Below, one piece after another: positions 46,383-55,590 of a DNA stretch of 64,000 nt. Both the position numbers and the translations under genes were made by a program. Under the pieces are notes generated by a model. The model was given only the letters and a program-made list of their open reading frames with translations, was not told the DNA's origin and did not search any database. Origin of the DNA: Glycomyces xiaoerkulensis (GTDB lineage: Bacteria > Actinomycetota > Actinomycetes > Mycobacteriales > Micromonosporaceae). Position 1 is the first letter of the stretch, and each line of letters opens with the position of its first letter. Where the stretch lies: contig NZ_PGGV01000028.1 in assembly GCF_002798405.1 (NCBI RefSeq), positions 1 to 64,000 of the forward strand, in the 5' to 3' direction.

Positions 46383-47478
46383 TCTTGAGGAAGTCCGGCA
46401 CGTCCACGTCGTCGAACAGGACCTTGCGCGGCTCCGGGGTCGAGGGCTCCCGGGTCGGCGGGGACTCGTCGCGCGGTTCGGAATCGTGCTCGTGGATCGC
46501 GATGGGCTTGCGGCCGAGCTCGAAATCGGACTCGTCGGTCTCGAAGCCGGCGGCTATCACCGTCACGCGGGCCTCCTCGCCGAGTGCGTCGTCGATGACC
46601 GCGCCGAAGATGATGTTGGCGTCGGTGTGGGCGCAGTCGGAGACGAGTTCGGCGGCGTCGTTGATCTCGAACAGTCCGAGGTCGGAGCCGCCGGCGATCG
46701 ACAGGAGCACCCCGCGGGCGCCTTCCATGCTCTGCTCGAGCAGAGGGGACTCGATCGCGGCGCGTGCGGCTTCGACGGCGCGGCTCTCCCCTCTGGCCGA
46801 ACCTATGCCCATCAGTGCGGAACCGGCGCCGCTCATGACGCTCTTGACGTCGGCGAAGTCGAGGTTGATCAGGCCCGGCGTGGTGATGAGGTCGGTGATG
46901 CCCTGGACACCGGAGAGCAGCACCTGATCAGCGAGACGGAAGGCGTCCATCATGGAGATGGAGCGGTCGCCGAGGTGGAGCAGCCGGTCGTTGGGGATGA
47001 CGATCAGCGTGTCGCACTCGTTGCGCAGATCCTCTATTCCCGTCACGGCCTGGGTCTGGCGGCGTTTGCCCTCGAAGGCGAACGGGCGGGTGACCACCCC
47101 TATGGTGAGCGCACCGAGCTTGCGGGCGATGTTGGCGATGACCGGAGCCCCGCCGGTGCCGGTGCCGCCGCCCTCTCCACAGGTGACGAATACCATGTCG
47201 GCGCCCTTGAGGACCTCTTCGATCTCGTCGCGGTGGTCCTCGCAGGCCTTCGCGCCGACTTCGGGGTTGGCCCCGGCGCCGAGGCCGCGGGTGAGCTCGC
47301 GGCCGACGTCGAGTTTGACGTCGGCGTCGCTCATCAGCAGTGCCTGCGCGTCGGTGTTGATCGCGATGAACTCGACGCCTTTGAGTCCGGCCTCGATCAT
47401 CCGGTTGACAGCATTGACTCCGCCGCCTCCGACTCCAACGACTTTGATGACGGCGAGGTAGTTGTGCGGTGGTGTCAT
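46372..47478 (-). CDS. ftsZ: Cell division tubulin homologue FtsZ
   Basis: 368 residues. The Z-ring GTPase. GTP motif GGGTGTGG near residue 100, the T7 catalytic NLDFADVKS near 200, and a Pro/Glu-rich C-terminal linker ending in the SepF/FtsW-binding peptide [18 protein letters not shown] precedes the ATG at 47478; an in-frame upstream ATG lacks a ribosome site. The yggS start overlaps its end by 11 bases. Confidence 0.97.
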   Translation of the reverse strand: MTPPHNYLAVIKVVGVGGGGVNAVNRMIEAGLKGVEFIAINTDAQALLMSDADVKLDVGRELTRGLGAGANPEVGAKACEDHRDEIEEVLKGADMVFVTCGEGGGTGTGGAPVIANIARKLGALTIGVVTRPFAFEGKRRQTQAVTGIEDLRNECDTLIVIPNDRLLHLGDRSISMMDAFRLADQVLLSGVQGITDLITTPGLINLDFADVKSVMSGAGSALMGIGSARGESRAVEAARAAIESPLLEQSMEGARGVLLSIAGGSDLGLFEINDAAELVSDCAHTDANIIFGAVIDDALGEEARVTVIAAGFETDESDFELGRKPIAIHEHDSEPRDESPPTREPSTPEPRKVLFDDVDVPDFLKNGS

Positions 47479-47554
47479 CGCGTCTGCCTTCCTTCCCTGA
47501 CCGGCCCCATGGTGCGACAAACGGGATGTGCGTGCACCCCGCTCCTCCCTAACG

Positions 47555-48289
47555 CTAACTCACAGTGGGTGCATCCGGTGCGCTGACATCGACATGTTCG
47601 TACCCGCTCGCCAACAATCGATCGGCGACGCGAGCTTTCTTGTCGTTCTGCGATCCGTCGCCCCACACGAGCGTCCGTCCACCTTCGAGTTGGAGGGTGA
47701 CGGCGGCGGGGGACGGGGTCGACACCCGTTCGACCTCATCGGCGAGGCCGGACGGAAGTGCCTGCAGGACTGCGAGGGTCTCGAGCGTGGCGAGGTCGTC
47801 CGGTCCGGGCTCGGCGAGTTCGACCTTCCAAATTGACTCGGATATCTCACCGACTCGGTCGAACACGACCCCTTCGGAATCGACCATGAGAAAAGTCTCG
47901 TCCCCCGACGGCACCGCCAGATACGGATCGCGTTCGGTCACTTCGATGAGCACCGAACGAGGCCAGGAGCGGGCGACGCGGACCGATTTCACCGCCGGCA
48001 ACGAGGCGACTTCGTCGGCGATGGCTTCGAGATCGGCGCGGAGGATCGACCGATCGAGGTATTCGTCGGCCGCCTCGGCGACCTCGCCGGGGTCGAGGAC
48101 GCCGGTTCCGGAGACGCGGACCTCCTTGAGGGCGAACAGCGGCGTGGTCCACACCAGGACGAAGGCCAGGACGAGCGTGGCGGCGACGGCCAAGAGCAAC
48201 CATCGCAGGCGCCGGCCCGGCAGGCGGCGGCGCATGACGTGGACGAGTCTCCACGGTCCCGCTTCGGTCGCTTCGCGTCCACCCGGCAT
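47555..48289 (-). CDS. ftsQ: Cell division protein FtsQ
   Basis: 244 residues. A short basic cytoplasmic tail, one membrane helix (about 28–47) and an extracytoplasmic POTRA domain (about 52–120, starting [18 protein letters not shown]) plus the FtsQ domain with the [16 protein letters not shown] strand. It bridges the divisome. No ribosome site is obvious at 48289; ATGs at 48289 and 48235 are candidates. It is separated from murC by an inserted opposite-strand gene, so it needs its own promoter in the 97-base gap that also holds an iron box. Confidence 0.88.
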   Translation of the reverse strand: MPGGREATEAGPWRLVHVMRRRLPGRRLRWLLLAVAATLVLAFVLVWTTPLFALKEVRVSGTGVLDPGEVAEAADEYLDRSILRADLEAIADEVASLPAVKSVRVARSWPRSVLIEVTERDPYLAVPSGDETFLMVDSEGVVFDRVGEISESIWKVELAEPGPDDLATLETLAVLQALPSGLADEVERVSTPSPAAVTLQLEGGRTLVWGDGSQNDKKARVADRLLASGYEHVDVSAPDAPTVS

Positions 48290-48347
48290 CGCTCGATGAT
48301 GCCATGAGCGGGCCGGGAGGGGGTGGCGACATGCCCGGGGCCTCATA

Positions 48348-48366
48348 TAAGGTTAGGCAAACCTTA
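48348..48366. promoter_or_regulatory. DtxR/IdeR-type iron box
   Basis: TAAGGTTAGGCAAACCTTA, a 19-base near-perfect dyad that fits the DtxR/IdeR/DmdR consensus TWAGGTWAGSCTWACCTWA. It lies 20 bases before the siderophore-interacting protein start and 58 bases from the divergent ftsQ start, so an iron-loaded repressor should shut off the former and could touch the ftsQ promoter. Confidence 0.85.
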
Positions 48367-48386
48367 TTCACCTGGAGGAGGAGCGA

Positions 48387-49307
48387 GTGACTACGCAGAC
48401 CGCCGAGGCCGTGCCCGAGACCGTCCGCCCCTGGCAGCCGTTCCGGTGCCGGGTGCAGGCGCTCCGGCGGCTGAGCCCGTCGTTCCTGCGGGTCACCTTC
48501 GGCGCCGAGGGGCTGCGTCACTTCGCCGACAACGGCTTCGACCAGCGCATCAAACTCATCTTCCCGGCCCCGGCCTGCGGATTCGACAAGCTGCCGGTGA
48601 GTGACCGCTGGTACTCCGAGCTGCGGGCACTGCCCGACGACGAGCGGTGCCGGGTGCGAACCTACACGGTCCGGGCGGTCCGACGCGACCTCGGCGAGGT
48701 CGATGTGGACATGGTGATCCACGAGCCCGAATCCGGCTGCGACGCCCCGGCGCTGCGGTGGGCGCTCGGCGCGTCCGTCGGCGACGAACTGGTGCTGCTG
48801 GGCCCGGACGCGCGCTTCGGAGGCGTCCACGGCGGCATCGATTTTCATGCGCCGGCCGGCGCCGAACTCCTGATCGGCGGCGACGAAACGGCGGCTCCGG
48901 CGATCGCCGCCATCCTGGAGCGACTGCCGACAACGGCCCGCGGCCGGGTCTTCATCGAGGTCCCGACCGCCGCGGACGCACTCGAGCTCGACCGGCCGCC
49001 CCAGGTCGAGGTGCACTGGCTCGCCCGCGGCGGCGCGTGGGGCGAGCGGCTCGTCCCGGCCGTGACCGCGGCAGCCGAAGGGCTCGACCTGACCCCGCAG
49101 CCGCAAGAGGTCGACGAGATCGACGTCGACCGGCAGCTCCTGTGGGAGGCACCGGAGCAGGCCGGCGCCTGCGGCGCCTACGCGTGGGTGGCGGCCGAGG
49201 CCGGCGCGGTCAAATCGATCCGCCGCACGCTCCGCAGAGAGCTGGGCCTGCCCAAGGAGTGCGGGGCCTTCATGGGCTACTGGCGCGCCGGCCGCGCGGC
49301 CGACTAG
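48387..49307 (+). CDS. Siderophore-interacting protein (SIP, FAD-dependent ferric-siderophore reductase)
   Basis: 306 residues. It belongs to the SIP family that reduces ferric siderophores in the cytoplasm with FAD and NAD(P)H. The FAD motif RVRTYTVRA is near residue 90, the siderophore/NAD domain begins ELLIGGDETAAPAIAAIL near 155 and the C-terminus YAWVAAEAGAVKSIRRTLR is the family signature. GTG start with GGAGGAGGAG. A DtxR box lies 20 bases upstream. It is on the opposite strand to the division cluster, inserted between ftsQ and murC, 8 bases from the murC stop. Confidence 0.93.
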   Translation: MTTQTAEAVPETVRPWQPFRCRVQALRRLSPSFLRVTFGAEGLRHFADNGFDQRIKLIFPAPACGFDKLPVSDRWYSELRALPDDERCRVRTYTVRAVRRDLGEVDVDMVIHEPESGCDAPALRWALGASVGDELVLLGPDARFGGVHGGIDFHAPAGAELLIGGDETAAPAIAAILERLPTTARGRVFIEVPTAADALELDRPPQVEVHWLARGGAWGERLVPAVTAAAEGLDLTPQPQEVDEIDVDRQLLWEAPEQAGACGAYAWVAAEAGAVKSIRRTLRRELGLPKECGAFMGYWRAGRAAD

Positions 49308-49315
49308 CCCGCCGC

Positions 49316-50725
49316 TCAGGCGAGGAGGTCGTCGGGCATCAGGGAGATCGGCGGGGCGCCCATCGTGACCACCACGTCACCGGGCTCGGCCATCGCGCGC
49401 ACCGCCCCCGGCACGTCGCCCCACTCGGCGACGAAGACCTTGTCGGCCTCGGGCAGGTCGATCGCGTCCCGCAGCGCCTCGCCGCCCTCCCCCTCGGGGA
49501 TCCGCTCGCCCGGACCGAAGATCTCCATCACCACGGCCTTGTCGGCCAGGGACAGCGCCTCGGCGATCTCGGCGCGCATCTCGACGGTGCGGTAGACCCG
49601 GTAGGGCAGGAACACCACGATGAGCCGCCCCGGCGAGGCGACCTCCTTGAGCGTCTTGACCGCCTCGGTCATCGCGGTCGGGTGGTAGGCGTACTCGTCG
49701 TACACCCGGTACCCGCCGGTCTCGCCGCGGTTCTCGAACCGGCGCTTGACGCCGCCGAACGAGGCGATGCCCTTGGCGATCACGTCGGCGTCGAGGCCGA
49801 TGTGGAGCCCGACGGCGATCGCCGCCGCCGAGTTCAGCGCGATGTGCGCGCCCGGCATCGGAAGGTGGAAGCGCCCCAGCCGCTCGCCGTGGAGCAGCAC
49901 CGTGTAGTCAACGCCGTCCCTGTGGGACTCGACCTCCCCGATCCTGATGTCGGCGTCCTCGGCGAAGCCGTAGGTCGCCACGGCCCGGCCCTCGGCACGG
50001 AACCGCTCGGCCAGCCCCGCGGTCCCCGGGCTGTCGGCGCACAGGACCAGCAGGCCGTTCTCACTGGTGTGGCGGCAGAACCGCTCGAACGCCGCCGTCA
50101 GCGCCTCCATGTCGCCGTACGTGTTCAGGTGGTCGAGATCGACGTTGGTGACCACGCCGATCTCCGGCCGGTAGCGCAGGAAGGACCGGTCGGACTCGTC
50201 GGCCTCGGCCACGAAGTGCTCACCGGACCCGTGCGCGCCGGCGTGGGCGCCGATGATCTCGCCGCCGTTGACATAGGACGGGTCCTTGCCGGCGTACCGC
50301 AGCATCTGGACGATGATCGCCGTGGTCGTGGTCTTGCCATGGGTCCCGGTCACCACGATCGACTCGAGCCCGGTCATCGCCGCGGCCAGCGCCTCCGAAC
50401 GGTGGTACACGCGGATGCCGCGCCGCCGCGCCTCGGCCACTTCCAGGTGGTCGTCGTTGTGGGCGGTGGAGCGGACCACGGTGTCGACGCCGTCGAGGTT
50501 CGAGGCGGCGTGCTCGCGGTGGAGGTCGACGCCGAGCCGTTCGAGCTCGGGCAGGCTCGGCCAGTCCTTCAGCTCCGAGCCCGACACCGGCAGTCCGCGC
50601 GTGGCGTACAGGCGGGTGAGGCCGTTCATGCCGACGCCGCCGACGCCGATGAACAGGGTGCGACCGAGGTCCTCGGCGGTGACGCCCTCGTCGATCGGCG
50701 AGGTCAGGTCGTTGGATCCGGTCAC
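49316..50725 (-). CDS. murC: UDP-N-acetylmuramate–L-alanine ligase, divergent
   Basis: 469 residues of the Mur ligase family. It adds L-Ala to UDP-MurNAc. The UDP-binding N-domain GVGGVGMNGL and the ATP motif VTGTHGKTTTTA near residue 115 are clear. The third-domain motifs differ from the usual MurC forms: YDEYAYHPTAM for DDYAHHPTE and FLPYRVYRT for FQPHRYxRT, so substrate contacts may differ. GTG start overlaps the murG stop (GTGA). Confidence 0.92.
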   Translation of the reverse strand: MTGSNDLTSPIDEGVTAEDLGRTLFIGVGGVGMNGLTRLYATRGLPVSGSELKDWPSLPELERLGVDLHREHAASNLDGVDTVVRSTAHNDDHLEVAEARRRGIRVYHRSEALAAAMTGLESIVVTGTHGKTTTTAIIVQMLRYAGKDPSYVNGGEIIGAHAGAHGSGEHFVAEADESDRSFLRYRPEIGVVTNVDLDHLNTYGDMEALTAAFERFCRHTSENGLLVLCADSPGTAGLAERFRAEGRAVATYGFAEDADIRIGEVESHRDGVDYTVLLHGERLGRFHLPMPGAHIALNSAAAIAVGLHIGLDADVIAKGIASFGGVKRRFENRGETGGYRVYDEYAYHPTAMTEAVKTLKEVASPGRLIVVFLPYRVYRTVEMRAEIAEALSLADKAVVMEIFGPGERIPEGEGGEALRDAIDLPEADKVFVAEWGDVPGAVRAMAEPGDVVVTMGAPPISLMPDDLLA

Positions 50726-51834
50726 GCGTGCGCCACCGCCTTCAGCGTGAACTGGCGCAGGGCCTCGTCGCCGTCGGAGCGGCCGAAGTCGGCCGAGGCC
50801 CGGGCCATCTCCCCCAACCTGCCGCGGTCGCTCATCAACGGGATCAGATTCGCCTCGATCCAGGCCGGGTCGAGCTTCTCGTCGTCGCAGAAGATCGCGC
50901 CGCCGGCGGCCACGACCGGGCCGGCGGTCCGGTACTGCTCCCGGTTGCCCCACGGCATCGGCACGAACACCGTCGGCAGGCCGAGAGCGGTCACCTCGGC
51001 GACGGTCATGGAACCGCCGCGGCCCATCACCATGTCGGCGGCGGCGTAGCCGAGCTCCATCTCGTTGAGGTACGGCAGGGTCCGGTAGGCCACCGGCAGG
51101 CCGTCGGGGACGTGGACCGGCTCCTCGCGGCGGGCCCCGATGATGTGCAGGACCTGGATGCCCCGGCCGGTCAGGGCCCGGGCGGCGCCGGAGACGGCCT
51201 GGTTGATGGAGTCGGCGCCCTGGGACCCGCCGTAGACGAACAGGGTGGGCCGGGCCGGGTCGAGTCCGAAGCGGGCGCAGGCCTCGGCGCGGCGGGCGCC
51301 GCGGTCGAGCTGGGAGATCGCCGGGCGCAGCGGCACGCCGGTGATGGTGCCGTCGGCCAGCAGCGGGGAGGTCCGCGGCAGGTGCGGGAAGCCGAGCGCC
51401 AGATTGTCGCTGAACTTCAGGGCGAGCTTGTTGGCCACGCCCGGCGGGTCGTTGAACTCGAAGACGACCATCGGGGTCTTGCGGCGCCACGCCGACAGGT
51501 AGGCGGGCACGGCGACGTAGCCGCCGAACCCGACCACGGCGTCGGCCTCGACCTCGTCGAGGATCGCGCGGGTGGCCTTCATGGCCTTGAGCATCCGCGG
51601 GGCGGTGAGCAGCAGGTCGAGGTTGACCTTGCGCGGGAGCTGGTGCGCCGGGACGTTGCGCAGGTCGTATCCGGCCTTCGGGATGAGGTCGTTCTCCAGG
51701 CCCTTCTCGGTGCCGAGGCAGGTGATGCGGATCTGGGGGTCGTGGCGGCGGAGGCAGTCGGCGTAGGCCAGGAGCGGGTAGATGTGGCCGCCGGTGCCGC
51801 CACCGGCTAGCACGACCGAACGGAGCTGTGGCAC
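50722..51834 (-). CDS. murG: UDP-GlcNAc–lipid I glycosyltransferase MurG
   Basis: 370 residues, two Rossmann lobes of GT-B type. It makes lipid II at the inner membrane face. LAGGGTGGHIYPLLA at the N-terminus and GGSQGADSINQAV, GRGGSMTVAEVTALGLPTVFVPMPW in the C-lobe are the signature. GTG start one base after the ftsW stop. Part of the overlapping chain murE-F-mraY-D-ftsW-murG-C. Confidence 0.96.
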   Translation of the reverse strand: MPQLRSVVLAGGGTGGHIYPLLAYADCLRRHDPQIRITCLGTEKGLENDLIPKAGYDLRNVPAHQLPRKVNLDLLLTAPRMLKAMKATRAILDEVEADAVVGFGGYVAVPAYLSAWRRKTPMVVFEFNDPPGVANKLALKFSDNLALGFPHLPRTSPLLADGTITGVPLRPAISQLDRGARRAEACARFGLDPARPTLFVYGGSQGADSINQAVSGAARALTGRGIQVLHIIGARREEPVHVPDGLPVAYRTLPYLNEMELGYAAADMVMGRGGSMTVAEVTALGLPTVFVPMPWGNREQYRTAGPVVAAGGAIFCDDEKLDPAWIEANLIPLMSDRGRLGEMARASADFGRSDGDEALRQFTLKAVAHA

Positions 51835-51835
51835 T

Positions 51836-53083
51836 TCAAGGCTTTCTGGTCGTAGGGACGGAATCGGGGTTCTCGGTTGGTGCGGGCGGCAGCGGGGCCC
51901 ACAGGAAGCGTACGAGGCGGGACGGGTTGCGCGCCCGCAGCGCACGGGCGGCCTCGGGTTCGGCGCGTGCGAACCCGGCGAGCATGCCGACCGCGGCGAG
52001 GACGACGACCAGGGCCGTGCCCCCGTCGGAGATGAACGGCAGCGGGACCCCGGTGATGGGGATGAGTCCGAGGACGCCGCCGATGTTGATGAACGCCTGG
52101 CCGGCCAGCCAGATCGTGACGCCGGAGGCGACGAGCATGCGGAACGGGTCCTCCGAGCGCCGCGCGATGCGGAACCCGGTGTAGACCAGGACTCCGAACA
52201 GCGCGAGGATCACCAGGCACCCGACCACGCCGAGTTCCTCGGCGATGAGCGCGAAGATGAAGTCGTTGTGGCCGTTGGGCAGCCACTCCCACTTCTGGCG
52301 GCTCTCGCCGAGGCCGACGCCGAACCAGCGGCCGTCGGCGATCGCGTAGTAGCCCTGGATGGCCTGGTAGCCCCAGGTGTCGGCGTACTCCTCGGGCCGG
52401 TTGAACGACAGGATGCGCTCCATGCGGTAGCCCTCGAAGAGGATCAGCAGCGCCGAGCCGACCAGGGCGATCGAGAACAGGGTCCCGAGGATGCGCATCG
52501 GGACTCCCGCCGACCACAGCAGCCCGATGAACATGGTGACGATGATGATCATCGTGCCCAGATCGGAGTAGCCGATGACGACCATCACCAGGCCCGCGAG
52601 GGGGAACAGCGGGACGGCCAGGTCGCGCCAGGAGGCGATGCGGGGTCCGAGCCGCACCAGGGAGTCGGCCACCCACAGCAGCAGCGCGAACTTGGCGATC
52701 TCGGCGGGCTGGAACTGGACCGGGCCGACGTGGATCCACAGGTCGTCGGTGCCGACCACCGCGGTCCCGAAGTCCGGCGCCAGCAGGACCACGCCGAGCA
52801 GGAACGACAGCACCACCAGGGGCCTGGCGATGCCGCGGTAGGTGCGCACCGGCAGCCGCTGGGCGACCCAGAAGGCGACCAGCCCGATCACGGCCCACGT
52901 GGCCTGCCGGAGGATGACGGCGAACGCCGAGCCCTGCTGGGCGTACGACTCGACCATCGTCGCCGAGAACACCATGACCAGGCCGACGGTCAGCAGCAGG
53001 GCGCTGGCGGACAGCAGCAGGTAGTAGGAGGCCAGCGGCCGGTCGAGGAGGCCGCGCAGCGTATCGAGGAACCCGCTTCTCAC
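51836..53083 (-). CDS. ftsW: Septal peptidoglycan polymerase/flippase FtsW
   Basis: 415 residues, about ten membrane segments of SEDS type. The signature VGLGESRQKWEWLPNGHNDFIFALIAEE and the late ITGVPLPFISDGGTAL are clear. It polymerises glycan strands with a class B PBP; ftsI is not adjacent. The cytoplasmic C-tail is Pro/Arg-rich. GTG start overlapping the murD stop by GTGA. Confidence 0.95.
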   Translation of the reverse strand: MRSGFLDTLRGLLDRPLASYYLLLSASALLLTVGLVMVFSATMVESYAQQGSAFAVILRQATWAVIGLVAFWVAQRLPVRTYRGIARPLVVLSFLLGVVLLAPDFGTAVVGTDDLWIHVGPVQFQPAEIAKFALLLWVADSLVRLGPRIASWRDLAVPLFPLAGLVMVVIGYSDLGTMIIIVTMFIGLLWSAGVPMRILGTLFSIALVGSALLILFEGYRMERILSFNRPEEYADTWGYQAIQGYYAIADGRWFGVGLGESRQKWEWLPNGHNDFIFALIAEELGVVGCLVILALFGVLVYTGFRIARRSEDPFRMLVASGVTIWLAGQAFINIGGVLGLIPITGVPLPFISDGGTALVVVLAAVGMLAGFARAEPEAARALRARNPSRLVRFLWAPLPPAPTENPDSVPTTRKP

Positions 53084-54456
53084 TCGTCCCCGCCCCGGTC
53101 GTCCATACCGAGAGTGTGCCTGATCGCGGCGGCGTAGGCGTCCCCGCGGTGGGCGTAGGAGTCGAACATGTCGAAGGAGGCCGCGGCCGGGGACAGCAGG
53201 ACGGTGTCCCCGGGGCGGGCGTATGCGGCGGCGGCCGCGACGAGGTCGGTCATGACCGAATCGTCCTCGCCCTCGAGGACGGTGACCGGGAGGCCGGGGG
53301 CGTGTCGCGCCAGAGCGTCGGCGACCTCGGCCCGGTCCTGTCCGATGAGGATGGCGGCGCGCATGCGGCCCGAGAACCGCGCGGCCAGGTCGTCGATGTC
53401 GACGCCTTTGAGCTGGCCGCCGGCGATCCAGACGATCGGTTCGTAGGCGGCGAGCGCGGCGGCGGCGGCGTGCGGATTGGTGGCCTTGGAGTCGTCGACC
53501 CAGCGGACGCCGCCGGACTCGGCGACGGTGACGTTGCGGTGCGCCTCGGGGGTGTACTCGCGCAGTGCCCGGCCGATGGCCTCGTGGCCGACCCCGGCCA
53601 GCCGGGCGAGCGCGGCGGCCGCCAGGGCGTTGGCGACGTTGTGGGCCCCGGCGGGCCGGACCCGGTCCACCGGGCAGATCGGCACCGGGGCGGACCCGGT
53701 GCGGTCGACCAGGGAACCGAGCGCCACACCGAACTGACCGGGCTCGGGCTCGCCGAGCGTGAAGCCGGTGACCGGGGCGGGGGTGTGCTCGGCCAAGGCG
53801 GCCACGGCCGGGTCGTCGAGGTTGGCCACGGCCGCTCCCCCGCGCCAGATCGCGGTCTTGGCCTCGGCGTAGGCGTCGAAGGCGCCGTGCCAGGCGAGGT
53901 GGTCGGGGGCGAGGTTGAGCATGGCCCCCGCTTCGGGTGCGAGCAGTCGCGACCAGTGGAGCTGCTGGCTGGACAGCTCGACCGCGAGCGCGTCGTAGGG
54001 TCCGTTGGCGGCGAAGACGAGGGGTTCGCCGATGTTGCCGAGCGCGGCGGTGCGCAGGCCGGCGGCCCCGAGCATGGCCGCGAGCATGGTGGTGGTCGTG
54101 GTCTTGCCGTTGGTGCCGGTGACGGCGAGCCAGCGGGGGGCGCCGTGGCCGCGCAGCCGCCAGGCGAGTTCGGGTTCGGAGTAGGTTTCCAGGCCGCGCC
54201 GGGCCGCGGCGGCGGCGACCGGGTGGTGGGGCGGGAAGCCGGGCGAGACGACCACCTGCTCGATGGCGTCGAGCAGGCCGGGGTCGAAGTCGGGGGCCGA
54301 GACGGTGCGCGCGCCGCGTTCGGCGAGTCCGCGGAGCCGCTCGGAGTCGGCGCGGTCGTAGACGGTGACGGCCCGCCCGCGGTCGAGGAGCGCTTCGGCG
54401 GAGGCGGCGCCGGCGACGCCGGCGCCGGCCACCAGGATCCGGTCGGCGATCTCCAT
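53080..54456 (-). CDS. murD: UDP-N-acetylmuramoyl-L-alanine–D-glutamate ligase
   Basis: 458 residues, Mur ligase. N-terminal VAGAGVAGAASA, ATP motif VTGTNGKTTTTTML near residue 115, ELSSQQL and WVDDSKATNPHA with the C-terminal LSPAAASFDMFDSYAHRGDA. It adds D-Glu. ATG at 54456; mraY ends 3 bases upstream. Confidence 0.95.
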   Translation of the reverse strand: MEIADRILVAGAGVAGAASAEALLDRGRAVTVYDRADSERLRGLAERGARTVSAPDFDPGLLDAIEQVVVSPGFPPHHPVAAAAARRGLETYSEPELAWRLRGHGAPRWLAVTGTNGKTTTTTMLAAMLGAAGLRTAALGNIGEPLVFAANGPYDALAVELSSQQLHWSRLLAPEAGAMLNLAPDHLAWHGAFDAYAEAKTAIWRGGAAVANLDDPAVAALAEHTPAPVTGFTLGEPEPGQFGVALGSLVDRTGSAPVPICPVDRVRPAGAHNVANALAAAALARLAGVGHEAIGRALREYTPEAHRNVTVAESGGVRWVDDSKATNPHAAAAALAAYEPIVWIAGGQLKGVDIDDLAARFSGRMRAAILIGQDRAEVADALARHAPGLPVTVLEGEDDSVMTDLVAAAAAYARPGDTVLLSPAAASFDMFDSYAHRGDAYAAAIRHTLGMDDRGGDE

Positions 54457-54459
54457 GCG

Positions 54460-55590
54460 CTATCCCGCGATCCGCAGGAAGTCGGCGAAGAAGAAGCCCA
54501 GGCCGATGCCGACGCCGATGCCGGCGATGATCCAGAAGCGGACCACGATGGTGACCTCGGACCAGCCGGCCAATTCGAAGTGGTGCTGGAGCGGCGACAT
54601 GCGGAACACTCGGCGGCCGGTCATCTTGAACGAGGCTATCTGGATGATCACGCTGAAGGTGATGATGACGAACAGTCCGCCGATGATCGGCAGCAGCAGG
54701 ACGGTCTTGGAGGCCAGGGCGAGGCCGCCGATGAGGCCGCCGAGGCTGAGCGAGCCGGAGTCGCCCATGAAGATCTTGGCCGGGTAGGTGTTCCACCACA
54801 GGAAGCCGAACATGGCGCCGGCGGCGGCACCGGCGATGAGGGCGATCTCCAGGGGGTCGCGGACGTCGTAGCAGTAGTTCGCGGAGAGGTTCTCGCCGGC
54901 GCCGCCGCACCAGTGGCGGTACTGCCAGAATCCGACGATGAGGTAGGCCAGGAACGCCATCATGGAGGCGCCGGTGGCCAGGCCGTCGAGGCCGTCGGTG
55001 AGGTTGACGCCGTTGGCGGTGGCGTTGACGATGAAGATGAAGAGGATGACCGCGCCGATCTTCGTCAGCGGGAGTTCGTCGATCTGCTGGGTGAACGACA
55101 GGTAGGGCGTCGCCACGGTGTCCGAGATCTCGTCGGAGTCGATCGACCCGGTGTAGTAGAGGGCGACCACGCCGAACGCGATCGCGGCGCCGGTCAGGCC
55201 GAGCATCTTCATCCTGCCGGAGATGCCGCCGGAGTGCTTGCGGCGCAGTTTGAGCCAGTCGTCGATGAAGCCGACGAATCCGCAGGTCACGAAGAGCCCG
55301 ATGAGCACCAGCCCGGTGGCGGTGAAGTTGGTGGGCCGGGAGAAGGCCTCGGTCTCGGATTCGGGGAGCGCCATCAGCACCAGGTGCCCGACGACGTAGG
55401 CGATGACGGTGGTGGCGATGAAGACGACACCGCCCATGGTGGGGGTGCCGGCTTTGGCGAGGTGGGTCTGGGGTCCGTCGGAGCGGATCGGCTGCCCGGC
55501 CTTGAGTCTGCGGAACAGGCTCGCCGCGACGGGCGTCAGCGCGAGGGTGAGCGCGAACGCCACGAACGCGGCGATGATTACAGCTCTCAC
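54460..55590 (-). CDS. mraY: Phospho-N-acetylmuramoyl-pentapeptide transferase MraY
   Basis: 376 residues, ten membrane helices. It makes lipid I from UDP-MurNAc-pentapeptide and undecaprenyl phosphate. The catalytic aspartates are in [22 protein letters not shown] and [12 protein letters not shown], and the HHFE motif in [14 protein letters not shown] start overlapping the murF stop (GTGA). Confidence 0.96.
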   Translation of the reverse strand: MRAVIIAAFVAFALTLALTPVAASLFRRLKAGQPIRSDGPQTHLAKAGTPTMGGVVFIATTVIAYVVGHLVLMALPESETEAFSRPTNFTATGLVLIGLFVTCGFVGFIDDWLKLRRKHSGGISGRMKMLGLTGAAIAFGVVALYYTGSIDSDEISDTVATPYLSFTQQIDELPLTKIGAVILFIFIVNATANGVNLTDGLDGLATGASMMAFLAYLIVGFWQYRHWCGGAGENLSANYCYDVRDPLEIALIAGAAAGAMFGFLWWNTYPAKIFMGDSGSLSLGGLIGGLALASKTVLLLPIIGGLFVIITFSVIIQIASFKMTGRRVFRMSPLQHHFELAGWSEVTIVVRFWIIAGIGVGIGLGFFFADFLRIAG

